From: Actinophytocola sp035995025
GTDB taxonomy: Bacteria; Actinomycetota; Actinomycetes; Mycobacteriales; Pseudonocardiaceae
Reading direction: 5' to 3'
Assembly: GCA_035995025.1 (NCBI GenBank)
Contig: DASYKY010000002.1
Location: forward strand, 1-64,000
Length of the DNA stretch: 64,000 bases
Shown piece after piece: positions 50,483-58,562 of this stretch. Numbering within the stretch: position 1 is the stretch's first letter; the number at the start of each line of letters is the position of its first letter. Made by a program: the position numbers and the translations under genes. The notes below the pieces were generated by a model that was not told the DNA's origin, searched no databases, and saw only the letters and a list, made by a program, of their open reading frames with translations.

Positions 50483-51238
50483 CGCGAGGAACGGGCAGCC
50501 GACGAGACGTCGCAGCTCGACCGACAGCTCGTCCAGCGTCGCGATCGGCCGCTCGAACGCGAGCCGCACGTCGTGGTCGCCCTCGATGGCCTCGACGCGC
50601 AGCCGCAGGCCGTAGCGGTCGAGCCCGAGCGGGCGCAGGTGGCCGCCGCGGAGGTGGTCGGGCAGGTGCCGGCGCAGCGTGTGGATCACGTCGGTGTGCG
50701 AGAGCTCGAGGTGCCGCAGCCAGCCAGCCTCCTGGTGGCAGAACGGGTCCTCGGCGGCGGCCGCAAACGTTTCCGGGGTGATCGGGTGCGTGCCGTCGGC
50801 GTCCGCGATGACCATCGAGACGGGCGCCAGCCGAAGCATGGTCGCGCCGTGACCGAGGTCGAGCAGCCGCGGGTCCGGCCGGGCCTCGGCGAGGTCGACG
50901 GCCAGCTCGCGTGCCTCGGCGAGCTCGACGGCGGCCAGCCGCCCGGTGATCCACAGCAGCCCGCGCGCGGACTCGCGCAGCGGCACCGGTGCGATGTCGA
51001 CCAGCTCGACCATCGTGGTGAGGGGCGCGGTGGCGACGAGCTCGTGATCCTCGGGCAGCAGCACGGTGACCGACGCGTCGGCGTGCACATGGTGCAACAG
51101 CGGGACGACCCGGTCCGGCTGGCGGTCGGCCTCCGTGGGCGGCAGGCCGGGCAACGGCGGCAGCAGCGCAGCCGGCCCGCGCGCGGCGATGGTCCTGGCG
51201 CGTTCGTCCGGCCCAGGCGCCGGCGGTCGATCACTCAC
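50465..51238 (-). CDS. DUF2470 protein, probable iron-regulated heme-utilisation (HugZ-like) enzyme
   Basis: 257 residues from a GTG. An N-terminal split-barrel-like part (VVPLLHHVHADASVTVLLP, RGLLWITGRLAAVEL) precedes a C-terminal DUF2470 domain (LELSHTDVIHTLRRHLP, DRYGLRLRVEAI). That domain pairing occurs in HugZ-type heme oxygenases. An IdeR box lies directly against the start codon, so the gene should be repressed when iron is plentiful, which fits release of iron from heme. The enzyme activity is inferred. Confidence 0.8.
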   Translation of the reverse strand: MSDRPPAPGPDERARTIAARGPAALLPPLPGLPPTEADRQPDRVVPLLHHVHADASVTVLLPEDHELVATAPLTTMVELVDIAPVPLRESARGLLWITGRLAAVELAEARELAVDLAEARPDPRLLDLGHGATMLRLAPVSMVIADADGTHPITPETFAAAAEDPFCHQEAGWLRHLELSHTDVIHTLRRHLPDHLRGGHLRPLGLDRYGLRLRVEAIEGDHDVRLAFERPIATLDELSVELRRLVGCPFLALQAGR

Positions 51239-51257
51239 ACCGGTTAGGCTAACCTAA
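51239..51257. promoter_or_regulatory. IdeR/DtxR iron box abutting a start codon
   Basis: ACCGGTTAGGCTAACCTAA matches the 19-bp consensus at 16 positions; all mismatches are in the first three. It ends one base before the GTG of the DUF2470 gene, which implies a leaderless or near-leaderless transcript. Confidence 0.88.
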
Positions 51258-51350
51258 GTTGACGCCAAAAGGCGATCCCGGACGTGAGTAGCCTGGCCGG
51301 CGCCCTGGCGGCGTGCCGGCAGGGCCTGGTCACAAACCTGCTGAACTACC

Positions 51351-51406
51351 CCCGCGCGCACGCGCGTTCAGAACGCAGGAAACGCAGACCCCCACCCTGT
51401 CCCGCA
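51351..51406 (-). repeat. DnaA-box-doublet intergenic repeat, copy E (3' part only)
   Basis: Only the distal half is present: on the minus strand GCGGGACAGGGTGGGGGTC, CTGCGTTTCCTGCGTTCTG and ACGCGCGTGCGCGCG. The DnaA boxes and the TAGACTGG block are missing and the C5 arm of the hairpin is lost. It lies within the 167-nt gap between hmgA and the DUF2470 gene. Confidence 0.8.
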
Positions 51407-51424
51407 CGGTCCCGGCAAAGTCGT

Positions 51425-52603
51425 TCAGCTACCGGGTCCGCGACCGGACCATGACCAGGCGTAGCCGGGGTCCTCGCAGGAGCTCGCCGCCTCGCCCAGC
51501 TCCAGGGGGCGGAACGTGTCGACCATGACGGCGGTCTCGTCGAAGTAGTCGACGCCGATCGACGCCTCCGCCGCGCCCGGCTGCGGGCCGTGCGTGAAGC
51601 CCGACGGGTGCAGCGACAGCGAGCCGAGCCCGATGCCGGAGCCCTTGCGCGCCTCGTAGTTGCCGCCGACGTAGAACATCAGCTCGTCGGAGTCGACGTT
51701 GGCGTGGTTGTACGGCACCGGGATCGACAGCGGGTGGTAGTCGACCTTGCGCGGGCAGAACGAGCAGACCACGAAGTTCGGCCCCTCGAACGTCTGGTGC
51801 ACCGGCGGTGGCTGGTGCACCCGGCCGGTGATCGGCTCGAAGTCGCGGATGCTGAACACCCACGGGTACAGGCAGCCGTCCCAGCCGACGACGTCGAACG
51901 GGTGGTTGGCGTAGGTGAACCGCGTCAGCCCGGCGCGGTGGCGCACCAGCACCGGCACGTCGGTCCCGTCGGCCTGCAGCGTTTCCGCGGGCCCGCGCTG
52001 GTCGCGCTCGCAGTACGGGGCGTGCTCGAGGAACTGGCCCTTCGCCGACAGGTAGCGCCGCGGCGGGCCGACGTGGCCGGTGGCCTCGAGGATGTACAGC
52101 CGGGCCTCACCCTGGGGGAGCAGCCGGTAGGTCGTGGACATCGGCAGCACGACGTAGTCGCCGTCGGTCACGTCCAGCGCGCCGTAGATCGTCTCGATGC
52201 GGGCCGCGCCGGTCTGCACGTAGATCAGCTCGTCGCCGGCCGCGTTGCGGTACAGCGGGCTCGGCGTGGTGGCGATGGCGAACGCGATCGTCACGTCGTT
52301 GTTGCCGAACAGCGTGCGCCGGCCGGTCACGGCGTCGACCTCGTGCTGGCCCTCGGACTTGAGGTCCTGGGTGCGGAAGTGGCGCGGCATCAGCGGATGG
52401 TTCGCCGTCAGCGTCCCGCGGTGGTCCTCGACGACCTCGGCGTTCACGATCGCCGTGGGCAGGTGGCGGTGGTAGAGCAGGGCGGAGTCCGACGAGAATC
52501 CCTCGACGCCCATGAGCTCCTCGGCGTACAGCCCACCCTCCGGTGAGCGGAACTGCGTGTGCCTCTTTCGGGGGATCTCCCCCACGCTGCGGTAGTAAGG
52601 CAT
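51425..52603 (-). CDS. hmgA: Homogentisate 1,2-dioxygenase
   Basis: 392 residues from the ATG at 52603, which has a perfect GGAGGAGG site. PYYRSVGEIPRKRHTQFR starts the family domain. The iron-binding region is visible in VHQTFEGPNFVVCSF, PVPYNHANVDSDELMFYVGGNYE and HPSGFTHGPQPG. It opens the ring of homogentisate to maleylacetoacetate in tyrosine breakdown. The rest of the branch, including fumarylacetoacetase, is on the opposite strand to its right. Confidence 0.96.
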   Translation of the reverse strand: MPYYRSVGEIPRKRHTQFRSPEGGLYAEELMGVEGFSSDSALLYHRHLPTAIVNAEVVEDHRGTLTANHPLMPRHFRTQDLKSEGQHEVDAVTGRRTLFGNNDVTIAFAIATTPSPLYRNAAGDELIYVQTGAARIETIYGALDVTDGDYVVLPMSTTYRLLPQGEARLYILEATGHVGPPRRYLSAKGQFLEHAPYCERDQRGPAETLQADGTDVPVLVRHRAGLTRFTYANHPFDVVGWDGCLYPWVFSIRDFEPITGRVHQPPPVHQTFEGPNFVVCSFCPRKVDYHPLSIPVPYNHANVDSDELMFYVGGNYEARKGSGIGLGSLSLHPSGFTHGPQPGAAEASIGVDYFDETAVMVDTFRPLELGEAASSCEDPGYAWSWSGRGPGS

Positions 52604-52650
52604 GCCTCCTCCGAGTGTCCGCATGTCGAACGTCTTTGTTCAATTGCCGA

Positions 52651-52664
52651 TACGCTACTAGCGT
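52651..52664. promoter_or_regulatory. Palindrome and TANNNT box between hmgA and the fah operon
   Basis: ACGCT-ACT-AGCGT (52652-52664) overlaps a TACGCT -10-like box. The GTG of the 52663 gene begins 7 nt after that box, so the transcript is probably leaderless. The palindrome is a candidate site for the IclR regulator encoded at 54784. Confidence 0.5.
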
Positions 52665-53550
52665 GTCAGCCGTGTCAAGCGCCGCACCCGTTCCCGCGTC
52701 AGGTCCTCGCGATGTTCCGCCCCTGCTGGCCCGGCTCGTCGACGACGCCGCCCTGTTCCCACCGGGCAGCGCCGCCATGCCCGACGCGGTCCGCCTGCAC
52801 CTGGGCGGGAGAACCAGCGAGCGTGCCGATCTGGTCGGGCTCTTCCTCTGCCCTGCCTCCCGGCTACCCGAGCTGATCACCGACCTGATCAAGGTCAAGC
52901 CGCCGAGACCGGTCGAGTTGTCGCTGGTCATCGACACCGGGCTGGGTGGCGTGCCCAAGGCGCTGTCGATCGTCGAGTCGCGGGCGGAGCTGCTGGCGCT
53001 GCGCATGGTCGAGATGCCCGCACCGTCCGATGTGGACGAGGTGTGGCTGGAGCGCGTGTCGGAGTTCGTCCCCGAGGACGTGATCCGGGTGATCGAGCCG
53101 CGGCGCGGGGGCGCCGGCTGGCTGGCCGGCATCCAGCGGGTGATCGAGCACGGCAGCTGGCCGAAGATCCGCTGCGGCGGGGTGTCCGAGCAGAACTTCC
53201 CGAGCATCGTGGAGGTCGCCGAGTTCCTGTCGGTGATCAACGCGGGCAACTCGTCGTTCAAGGCGACCGCCGGCCTGCACAACGCGGTCCGGCACACCGA
53301 CCCGGAGACGGGCTTCACCCACCACGGCTTCCTGAACCTGCTGATCGCCACCCACCGGCTGATCGTGGGCGGCTCGGCCGACGAGTCCGTGCACGAGGCC
53401 CTCTCCTCGACCGACGGCAAGGGACTCGCCGCCGAGGCGACCGCGCTGACCGAGCACGAGGCCCTGGCGGTGCGCGGCGTCTTCTCCTCCTACGGCTCCT
53501 GCTCGCTGACCGACCCGGTGACGGACCTCGAGAAGCTGGGGCTCCTGTGA
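52663..53550 (+). CDS. Uncharacterised protein of the homogentisate operon
   Basis: 295 residues from a GTG with no ribosome site. I do not recognise the family. The sequence is soluble alpha/beta, with strand-like segments VELSLVIDTGLGG, VIRVIEPRRGG and a conserved-looking WPKIRCGGVSEQNFPS, FKATAGLHNAVRHTDPETG and FLNLLIATHRL. The regular spacing suggests a TIM-barrel-like fold. It is coupled to fahA (GTGA overlap) and divergent from hmgA, so it probably acts in tyrosine or aromatic breakdown. Confidence 0.75.
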   Translation: MSAVSSAAPVPASGPRDVPPLLARLVDDAALFPPGSAAMPDAVRLHLGGRTSERADLVGLFLCPASRLPELITDLIKVKPPRPVELSLVIDTGLGGVPKALSIVESRAELLALRMVEMPAPSDVDEVWLERVSEFVPEDVIRVIEPRRGGAGWLAGIQRVIEHGSWPKIRCGGVSEQNFPSIVEVAEFLSVINAGNSSFKATAGLHNAVRHTDPETGFTHHGFLNLLIATHRLIVGGSADESVHEALSSTDGKGLAAEATALTEHEALAVRGVFSSYGSCSLTDPVTDLEKLGLL

Positions 53551-54782
53551 GCCGACCCTCGGTACAGGGGTGGATCGACGACCCCGAGTTCGCGAAGGAC
53601 CGGCCCTTCGGCCCGCAGACGCTGCCCTACGGCGTGGTCGACCCCGGCGACGGCCCGCGGGTGGCCGTGCGCGTCGGCGACCACGCGCTGCCGCTCGCAC
53701 CGCTCGGCGACGAGCTGGGCGGCCTGGCCGACCTCGTGTCCGGCACCTCGCTCGACCCGCTGCTCGCCGCGACCCGGACCGAGTGGAGCGAGCTGCGGGC
53801 GCGGCTGACGGAGCTGGTGACCGGCACGAGCACCCCGTCCGGCGCGGAGCTGCTGCCGCTCGCCGGTGGTGATCGGCCGGTGCGCGCGCTGCTGCCGTTC
53901 ACGGTCGGCGACTACGTCGACTTCTACAGCTCGCGCCACCACGCGGAGAACGTCGGGCGGATCATGCGCCCGGACGGCGAGCCGCTGCTGCCGAACTGGA
54001 CGCACCTGCCCGTCGGCTATCACGGCCGCTCCGGCACGGTCGTCGTGTCCGGCACCGACGTGGAGCGCCCGCACGGCCAGCGCCGCGGCTCGCCGCTGCC
54101 GCAGTTCGGCCCGACCGGCCGGCTGGACGTCGAGGCCGAGGTCGGCTTCGTGTGCGGCGGCCCGGTCGCACGCAGGGTGCCGACGTCCAACGCGCCGGAG
54201 CACATCTTCGGCGTGGTCATGGTCAACGACTGGTCCGCACGCGACATCCAGGGCTGGGAGTACCAGCCGCTCGGACCGTTCCTGGGCAAGTCGTTCGCCA
54301 CGTCGGTGTCGGCGTGGGTGACGCCGCTGGACGCGCTGGCGGTCGCGCGCGTGCCGGTGCCCGACCCGGGCCACCCCCGGGTGGACTACCTCGTCGAGGA
54401 CTCGCCGTGGGGCCTCGACCTGAACCTGGCGATCGAATGGAACGGGACCGTCGTGTCCCGCCCGAACTTCTCGGTGATGTCGTACTCGTGCGCGCAGCAG
54501 CTCGCGCACCTGACGGTCAACGGCGCGACCGTGCGGCCGGGCGACCTGTTCGCGTCCGGCACGGTGTCCGGCCCCGACGTCACCGAGCGCGGCTGCTTCC
54601 TGGAGCTGTCGTGGGGCGGCCGGGAGAAGATCCACCTGGCCGACGGCATGACCCGCACGTTCCTCGAGGACGGCGACACGGTCGTCATCACCGCGACCGC
54701 GCCCGGCGAGGACGGCTCGGTGGTGGGCATCGCCGAGGTAGCGGGGACCGTCCTTCCGGCTGCCGCGGGCGCCGGCGGTTGA
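53547..54782 (+). CDS. fahA: Fumarylacetoacetase
   Basis: 411 residues; the GTG overlaps the upstream stop. The N-terminal SH3-like part ends before FTVGDYVDFYSSRHHAENVGRI, which holds the catalytic Asp/His region. LPVGYHGRSGTVVVSG, LDVEAEVGFV, VMVNDWSARDIQGWEY and SGTVSGPD are the core FAH motifs with metal ligands. It splits fumarylacetoacetate to fumarate and acetoacetate, the last step of the tyrosine pathway. Confidence 0.96.
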   Translation: MSRPSVQGWIDDPEFAKDRPFGPQTLPYGVVDPGDGPRVAVRVGDHALPLAPLGDELGGLADLVSGTSLDPLLAATRTEWSELRARLTELVTGTSTPSGAELLPLAGGDRPVRALLPFTVGDYVDFYSSRHHAENVGRIMRPDGEPLLPNWTHLPVGYHGRSGTVVVSGTDVERPHGQRRGSPLPQFGPTGRLDVEAEVGFVCGGPVARRVPTSNAPEHIFGVVMVNDWSARDIQGWEYQPLGPFLGKSFATSVSAWVTPLDALAVARVPVPDPGHPRVDYLVEDSPWGLDLNLAIEWNGTVVSRPNFSVMSYSCAQQLAHLTVNGATVRPGDLFASGTVSGPDVTERGCFLELSWGGREKIHLADGMTRTFLEDGDTVVITATAPGEDGSVVGIAEVAGTVLPAAAGAGG

Positions 54783-54783
54783 C

Positions 54784-55467
54784 ATGGCCGCCCGGCCGAT
54801 CCGCCCTCTCGCGCCCGCTCGGACCTCGAGCGCGGCGCCCGGCCGGGAGAGCTCGCTGACGCTGGACCGCGGCCTGGCCCTGCTGCAGGCGGTCGCGGAC
54901 GCGGACTCGGAGGCCCCGACGATCAGCGAGCTGGCCACGGCCATCGGCGCGAGCCGGGCCGCGGTGTACCGGCTGCTGGTGCCGCTGCAGGACCGCGGCC
55001 TGGTCCGCCGGGACGGGTCGAAGGTGCGGCTGGGCCTGGGCCTGCTGCGCCTGGCCGCGAAGGTGACCCCGCAGCTGCGCCTGGCCGCGCTGCCCGCGCT
55101 GCGCGAGCTGGCCGAGTCCGTGGGCGCCACCGTCCACCTGACCGTCGCCGACGGCGAGGAGGCCCAGGCGATCGCCGTCATCGAGCCGTCGTGGACGACC
55201 TATCACGTGGCCTACCGGGTCGGCACCCGCCACCCGCTGGGCCGCGGCGCCGCCGGCAAGGCCATCGGACTGCGGGACGAGACCCCGGGCTGGATAGCCA
55301 CCACCGGCGAGCTGCAGCCCGGCGCGTCCGGCATCGCAGCTCCGGTCCGCGGCGTACCCGGCCTGCGCGCCAGCGTCGGCGTCATCACGTTCCACGAACT
55401 GGACGGCGACGTGGTGGGCCCTCAGGTCCTGACCGCCGCGACCGCCGTGGCAGACGCGCTGCGCTGA
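54784..55467 (+). CDS. IclR-family transcriptional regulator
   Basis: 227 residues; the ATG follows the fahA stop by 1 nt. The N-terminal winged helix is TLDRGLALLQAVADADSEA, TISELATAIGASRAAVYRLL and GLVRRDGSKVRLG. The C-terminal effector domain contains VAYRVGTRHPLGRGAAGKAIG. Co-transcription with fahA and the palindrome at 52652 point to control of the homogentisate genes, with homogentisate or a near relative as the likely ligand. Confidence 0.92.
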   Translation: MAARPIRPLAPARTSSAAPGRESSLTLDRGLALLQAVADADSEAPTISELATAIGASRAAVYRLLVPLQDRGLVRRDGSKVRLGLGLLRLAAKVTPQLRLAALPALRELAESVGATVHLTVADGEEAQAIAVIEPSWTTYHVAYRVGTRHPLGRGAAGKAIGLRDETPGWIATTGELQPGASGIAAPVRGVPGLRASVGVITFHELDGDVVGPQVLTAATAVADALR

Positions 55468-55487
55468 CCGTTTACCCCGGCACCGCC

Positions 55488-56288
55488 TCACTTGCTCCGA
55501 CGCAGCCGCCGCTGCAGCGGAGTCGACTCCCGGCGCCTGGCTCGCGGCCGGCCGACCACCCGCATCCACGCGCGGGTCTCCGTCTCCTTGTGGCTCACGT
55601 CCAGTGGGACGTAGGTGTGCGCCTCGCTCCAGTCGCTCTGCCGGATGACCTCTTCGAAGAACCACAGGGAGCCGATGACCGCGAGCACCCCGGCGGACTC
55701 GGTGAACGTCGTCTTGACCACGTCCGCCTCGAGGATCCGGAACGTGTGGGTGATCGAGGAAGACGTGACGCCGTGCTCGTCCTCGAGGATCTCGCCGGCG
55801 TGCAACGCCAGGCGCAGCCGAATCTGTTCGAGGGCCGGGTGGCGCTTGTTGTGCGTGGTCAGCGCGTCGGCGAGCTTTTCCGGCAACTGCTCGACCAGCA
55901 GCGCCTTCGGCACGTCCGCCGGCGCGAGGATCAGGACGCCGTCGCCGCGATCCTCCCTGCGGCACCGGTGCCAGGGAACTCCCGCGGCGTCGAAGGACTG
56001 CTGCAGCGCGTCGTAGAGACCGCGCCGGACTCGCAGCTGGCTCGAGTTGTTCCGCCGAAGGTCGCCGAATCCCACGATGTCGACCACGATGATCGAGTAG
56101 TGCGTCGCGATCGGTGCGGGCTCGGCTCGGTGCGGCGCGGAACCCGGTGTCGGAAGGAGTTCGAGCCACGAGGGCTGCCGGGTGTCCGGTACCGGTGGGT
56201 GGTCGGCGATCGCGGCATGCTCTCCCCAAGCGTTGCCGCGTCGCTCGGATGTGGAGTCTTGCTGGGCTGGGTCCGAGATCGTCGCCAT
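55488..56288 (-). CDS. Class III nucleotide cyclase-like protein divergent from XRE/DUF397 pair
   Basis: 266 residues from the ATG at 56288 with GGGGAGG upstream. A disordered lead (1-60) precedes a cyclase homology domain: YSIIVVDIVGFGDL with D70, REDRGDGVLILAP with D116, RLRLALHAGEI and SITHTFRILEA, which keeps R184 but lacks the usual Asn. The end is strongly basic. It has no second domain. It may make or sense a cyclic nucleotide; such proteins occur in actinobacterial conflict loci. The base composition is visibly less GC-rich than in flanking genes. Confidence 0.75.
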   Translation of the reverse strand: MATISDPAQQDSTSERRGNAWGEHAAIADHPPVPDTRQPSWLELLPTPGSAPHRAEPAPIATHYSIIVVDIVGFGDLRRNNSSQLRVRRGLYDALQQSFDAAGVPWHRCRREDRGDGVLILAPADVPKALLVEQLPEKLADALTTHNKRHPALEQIRLRLALHAGEILEDEHGVTSSSITHTFRILEADVVKTTFTESAGVLAVIGSLWFFEEVIRQSDWSEAHTYVPLDVSHKETETRAWMRVVGRPRARRRESTPLQRRLRRSK

Positions 56289-56487
56289 GTGGTCCTCCCC
56301 AGTGGCGATCACGCGTCACTCGGCGCGACTAGCTGAACGAGCCTCCGGCGTTGCTGGGTACTACGGCGTGTCGCGGCACCTCGACGGGACATCGCACGAT
56401 GATGTACCCCGTGTCGCGCCGGACAACGTCCAGGTGTACTTTGCGCTCACTGCATGGGTGTACTGCCGACGATGATAACCTGTCATG

Positions 56488-56529
56488 TATAGCTGACGCT
56501 ATAAGTTCACAAACTGGTTACCGTAACCA
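56488..56529. promoter_or_regulatory. Two perfect palindromes upstream of XRE-DUF5753 gene
   Basis: TATAGC-TGAC-GCTATA (56488-56503) and TGGTTAC-C-GTAACCA (56515-56529) lie 27 nt apart in the AT-richer part of the 272-nt gap between the cyclase-like and XRE genes. They are good candidates for operators bound by the XRE protein. The remainder of the gap holds no gene I can support. Confidence 0.6.
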
Positions 56530-56560
56530 CGTCTTCCCCTTCTCTCAGAGAGATGATGTT

Positions 56561-57418
56561 GTGGCGTTGCCGTCTCCGATCGTCGCAGGCTGGGAGCTCG
56601 TCCTCCGTCTGCGTGACCGTCGTGAGCAAGTTGGCGTCGAGGTCAAGCAGATCACCCAAACGCTTGGCTTTTCGCGCAACTACTGGTCTGCCGTCGAGAA
56701 CGAGCGCAAGATACTTTCCGAAGACGCTCTCAGGAAGCTGCTCACGCTCCTCGAGTTCGGCTCGGAAGAATCTCGCGAAATGCTCGAGCTCCGGGAGATA
56801 GCCAAAGATCATGGTTGGTGGTACGACTATTCCGCGCTGTTCGACACTGAGCTGCGGCGCTTCTTCGGTCTGGAGCACGGCGCGCACAGTGTTCGGAGCT
56901 ACGAGAACCTCTTGATTCCGGGGCTGCTGCAGACCGCCGATTACGCGCGTGCCGTCATCCATCCGGATGTCACGGTCGCCCGGGTGCAGGTCGCGCAACG
57001 GGTCGACGTCCGGATGCGCCGGCAGAAGCGGCTCGACGACGACTCGCCACTACAGCTCACCACCGTCATCAGCGAGGCGGCGCTGTACCAGCAGATCGGC
57101 GGGCCTGATGTACTGCGTGGTCAGCTGGAGCACGTCGTCGCCATGATCGAGAAGTACCCGGACAACCTCGACGTACGCGTCGTTCCCTTCACGGCCACGG
57201 CATGCAGCCTGTTCGGCGGTGCGACCGTGTACCTCATCGATTTCGAAAACCCCCGGCTGCCGACAGTCGTCTGGCAGGAGACCGTGACGGCGTGGGGGGT
57301 CATCGATGATCGCCCACAGGTCGACGCGATCTCCGCGGCGTTCACCGAAGCGCTCCAGCGGTCGTTGGACAGGCGGGATTCAAAAGAAGCAATCCAACGA
57401 CGTATCGAGGAGATATGA
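56561..57418 (+). CDS. XRE-family regulator with DUF5753 domain (Scr1-like)
   Basis: 285 residues from a GTG. The helix-turn-helix covers about 10-75 (VEVKQITQTLGFSRNYWSAVENER). DUF5753 follows: YDYSALFDTELRRFFGLEHGA, YENLLIPGLLQTADYARAV, RRQKRLDD, ALYQQIGG and a DFENPRLPTVVWQE end. It overlaps the DUF397 gene by ATGA. In streptomycetes such pairs (Scr1/Scr2, WhiJ-type) act like toxin-antitoxin or developmental switches. Confidence 0.93.
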   Translation: MALPSPIVAGWELVLRLRDRREQVGVEVKQITQTLGFSRNYWSAVENERKILSEDALRKLLTLLEFGSEESREMLELREIAKDHGWWYDYSALFDTELRRFFGLEHGAHSVRSYENLLIPGLLQTADYARAVIHPDVTVARVQVAQRVDVRMRRQKRLDDDSPLQLTTVISEAALYQQIGGPDVLRGQLEHVVAMIEKYPDNLDVRVVPFTATACSLFGGATVYLIDFENPRLPTVVWQETVTAWGVIDDRPQVDAISAAFTEALQRSLDRRDSKEAIQRRIEEI

Positions 57419-57621
57419 CCACTAATCGTGTTATCGAATCGCCCGGGGACGGGTGGTTCGTCAGCAGCTTCAGCAACGGCGCCGGCGCTTGCGTCGAGGT
57501 CAAGTTCGACGCGACCGGCACAATTCTCGTGCGCGACAGCAAGGACCGGCGGCAGGGGCGTCCGATCATCGGCCTGCCGTCACGCGGCTGGGCCGCGCTT
57601 CTGGGCGATATCAGCAAATAG
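57415..57621 (+). CDS. DUF397 family small protein
   Basis: 68 residues. WFVSSFSNGAGACVEVKFD is a form of the DUF397 motif W-KSS-S...-CVEVA, followed by ILVRDSKDRRQG and WAALLGDI. The stop is followed by a strong terminator. Together with the upstream XRE protein it makes a two-gene operon. Confidence 0.94.
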   Translation: MTTNRVIESPGDGWFVSSFSNGAGACVEVKFDATGTILVRDSKDRRQGRPIIGLPSRGWAALLGDISK

Positions 57622-57638
57622 GCTTCGGTTAGAGGTGC

Positions 57639-57668
57639 GGAATGGCCCGCAGGAACTCGGGCCATTCC
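57639..57668. terminator. Bidirectional terminator between DUF397 and MpaB-like genes
   Basis: A perfect 11-bp stem, GGAATGGCCCG with CGGGCCATTCC, encloses an 8-nt loop. It lies 18 nt after the DUF397 stop and 3 nt after the convergent MpaB-like stop. Confidence 0.85.
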
Positions 57669-57670
57669 CA

Positions 57671-58546
57671 TCAGCGAGGCCGTCGATCGAGCTCGCGGGC
57701 CAGCTTGCGCTGCGCTCGGTCAGCGCGGCGGGCCCGGTAGGCGATGGGGAAGTAGCGCAGCCGCTCCGGCAGCACCGCCATCGTCAGCGCCACCACGCGG
57801 CCCAGCAGCCGTAGCCGCCGTTCGTCGCGCGCCGACCACGGCAGGCCCAGCAGGGCTCGGGCCCGTGGCGGCAGCGTCCCGACCGTCACGAAGTACTGCA
57901 GCCTGCCCGGCGCGGAAGCCGCCACGCGCCACAACGGACGCAGCGCCACGGGCAGCGAACGCGGCGGTGGCAGGTGCCGGGTCGTCGCCAGGAAGTCGAG
58001 CGCCGTCTGGTGTGCGACGAGCGTGTTCGCCAGGATCTCGTCGAAGCGGGCCAGGTAGTCGGCGTACGTCGGCGGGATCTCCTTCTCCGCCACGTGCAGG
58101 TTCCGCATCAGCTGCCGGATCTCCGCGTAGAAGGACTCCGCGTCCGCGTGCGAGAGCGGGCGCGCCGAGAAGTACCGCGCCGCCACCGTGTACGCGTACG
58201 GCGCGGTCAGCAGGATCCACGCCCACGGGCCCGACGCCAGCGCCTTGTGCGTCACCCCGTCGGCGTCCGTCGACCGCAGCGGGGCGTGCAGCGCGCGCAG
58301 CCGGTCCGCCTCCGCCAGCGCCGCCGGCCCGCCGTACACCCAGGTCAGCACGGACGCGATGCTGCGCGCCGCCCGCCCGAGCGCGTCCGTGCGGAACACC
58401 GAGTGCTCGGCCACCACCGCCCCCACCGACGGGTGCATGACCTGCAGCGTGAACGCCGCCCCCGTCGTCAGCGAGAACGTGACCAGCCCGGTGTCCGCCC
58501 ACAACCGGGTCCCCGGCTCGATCGGCTTTCTGGTGAAGGCTGTCAC
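57671..58546 (-). CDS. MpaB-family oxygenase (DUF2236)
   Basis: 291 residues from the GTG at 58546; a GTG at 58582 is in frame but would overlap the divergent gene. Landmarks are FTLQVMHPSVGAVVAEHSVF, ALGRAARSIASVLTWVYGG, LRALHAPL, APYAYTVAARYF and IPPTYADYLARFDEI. The family includes latex-clearing-type and fungal MpaB heme oxygenases. The divergent TetR gene starts 16 nt away and probably controls it. Confidence 0.85.
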   Translation of the reverse strand: MTAFTRKPIEPGTRLWADTGLVTFSLTTGAAFTLQVMHPSVGAVVAEHSVFRTDALGRAARSIASVLTWVYGGPAALAEADRLRALHAPLRSTDADGVTHKALASGPWAWILLTAPYAYTVAARYFSARPLSHADAESFYAEIRQLMRNLHVAEKEIPPTYADYLARFDEILANTLVAHQTALDFLATTRHLPPPRSLPVALRPLWRVAASAPGRLQYFVTVGTLPPRARALLGLPWSARDERRLRLLGRVVALTMAVLPERLRYFPIAYRARRADRAQRKLARELDRRPR

Positions 58547-58562
58547 CAGATCAGGATAAGGT

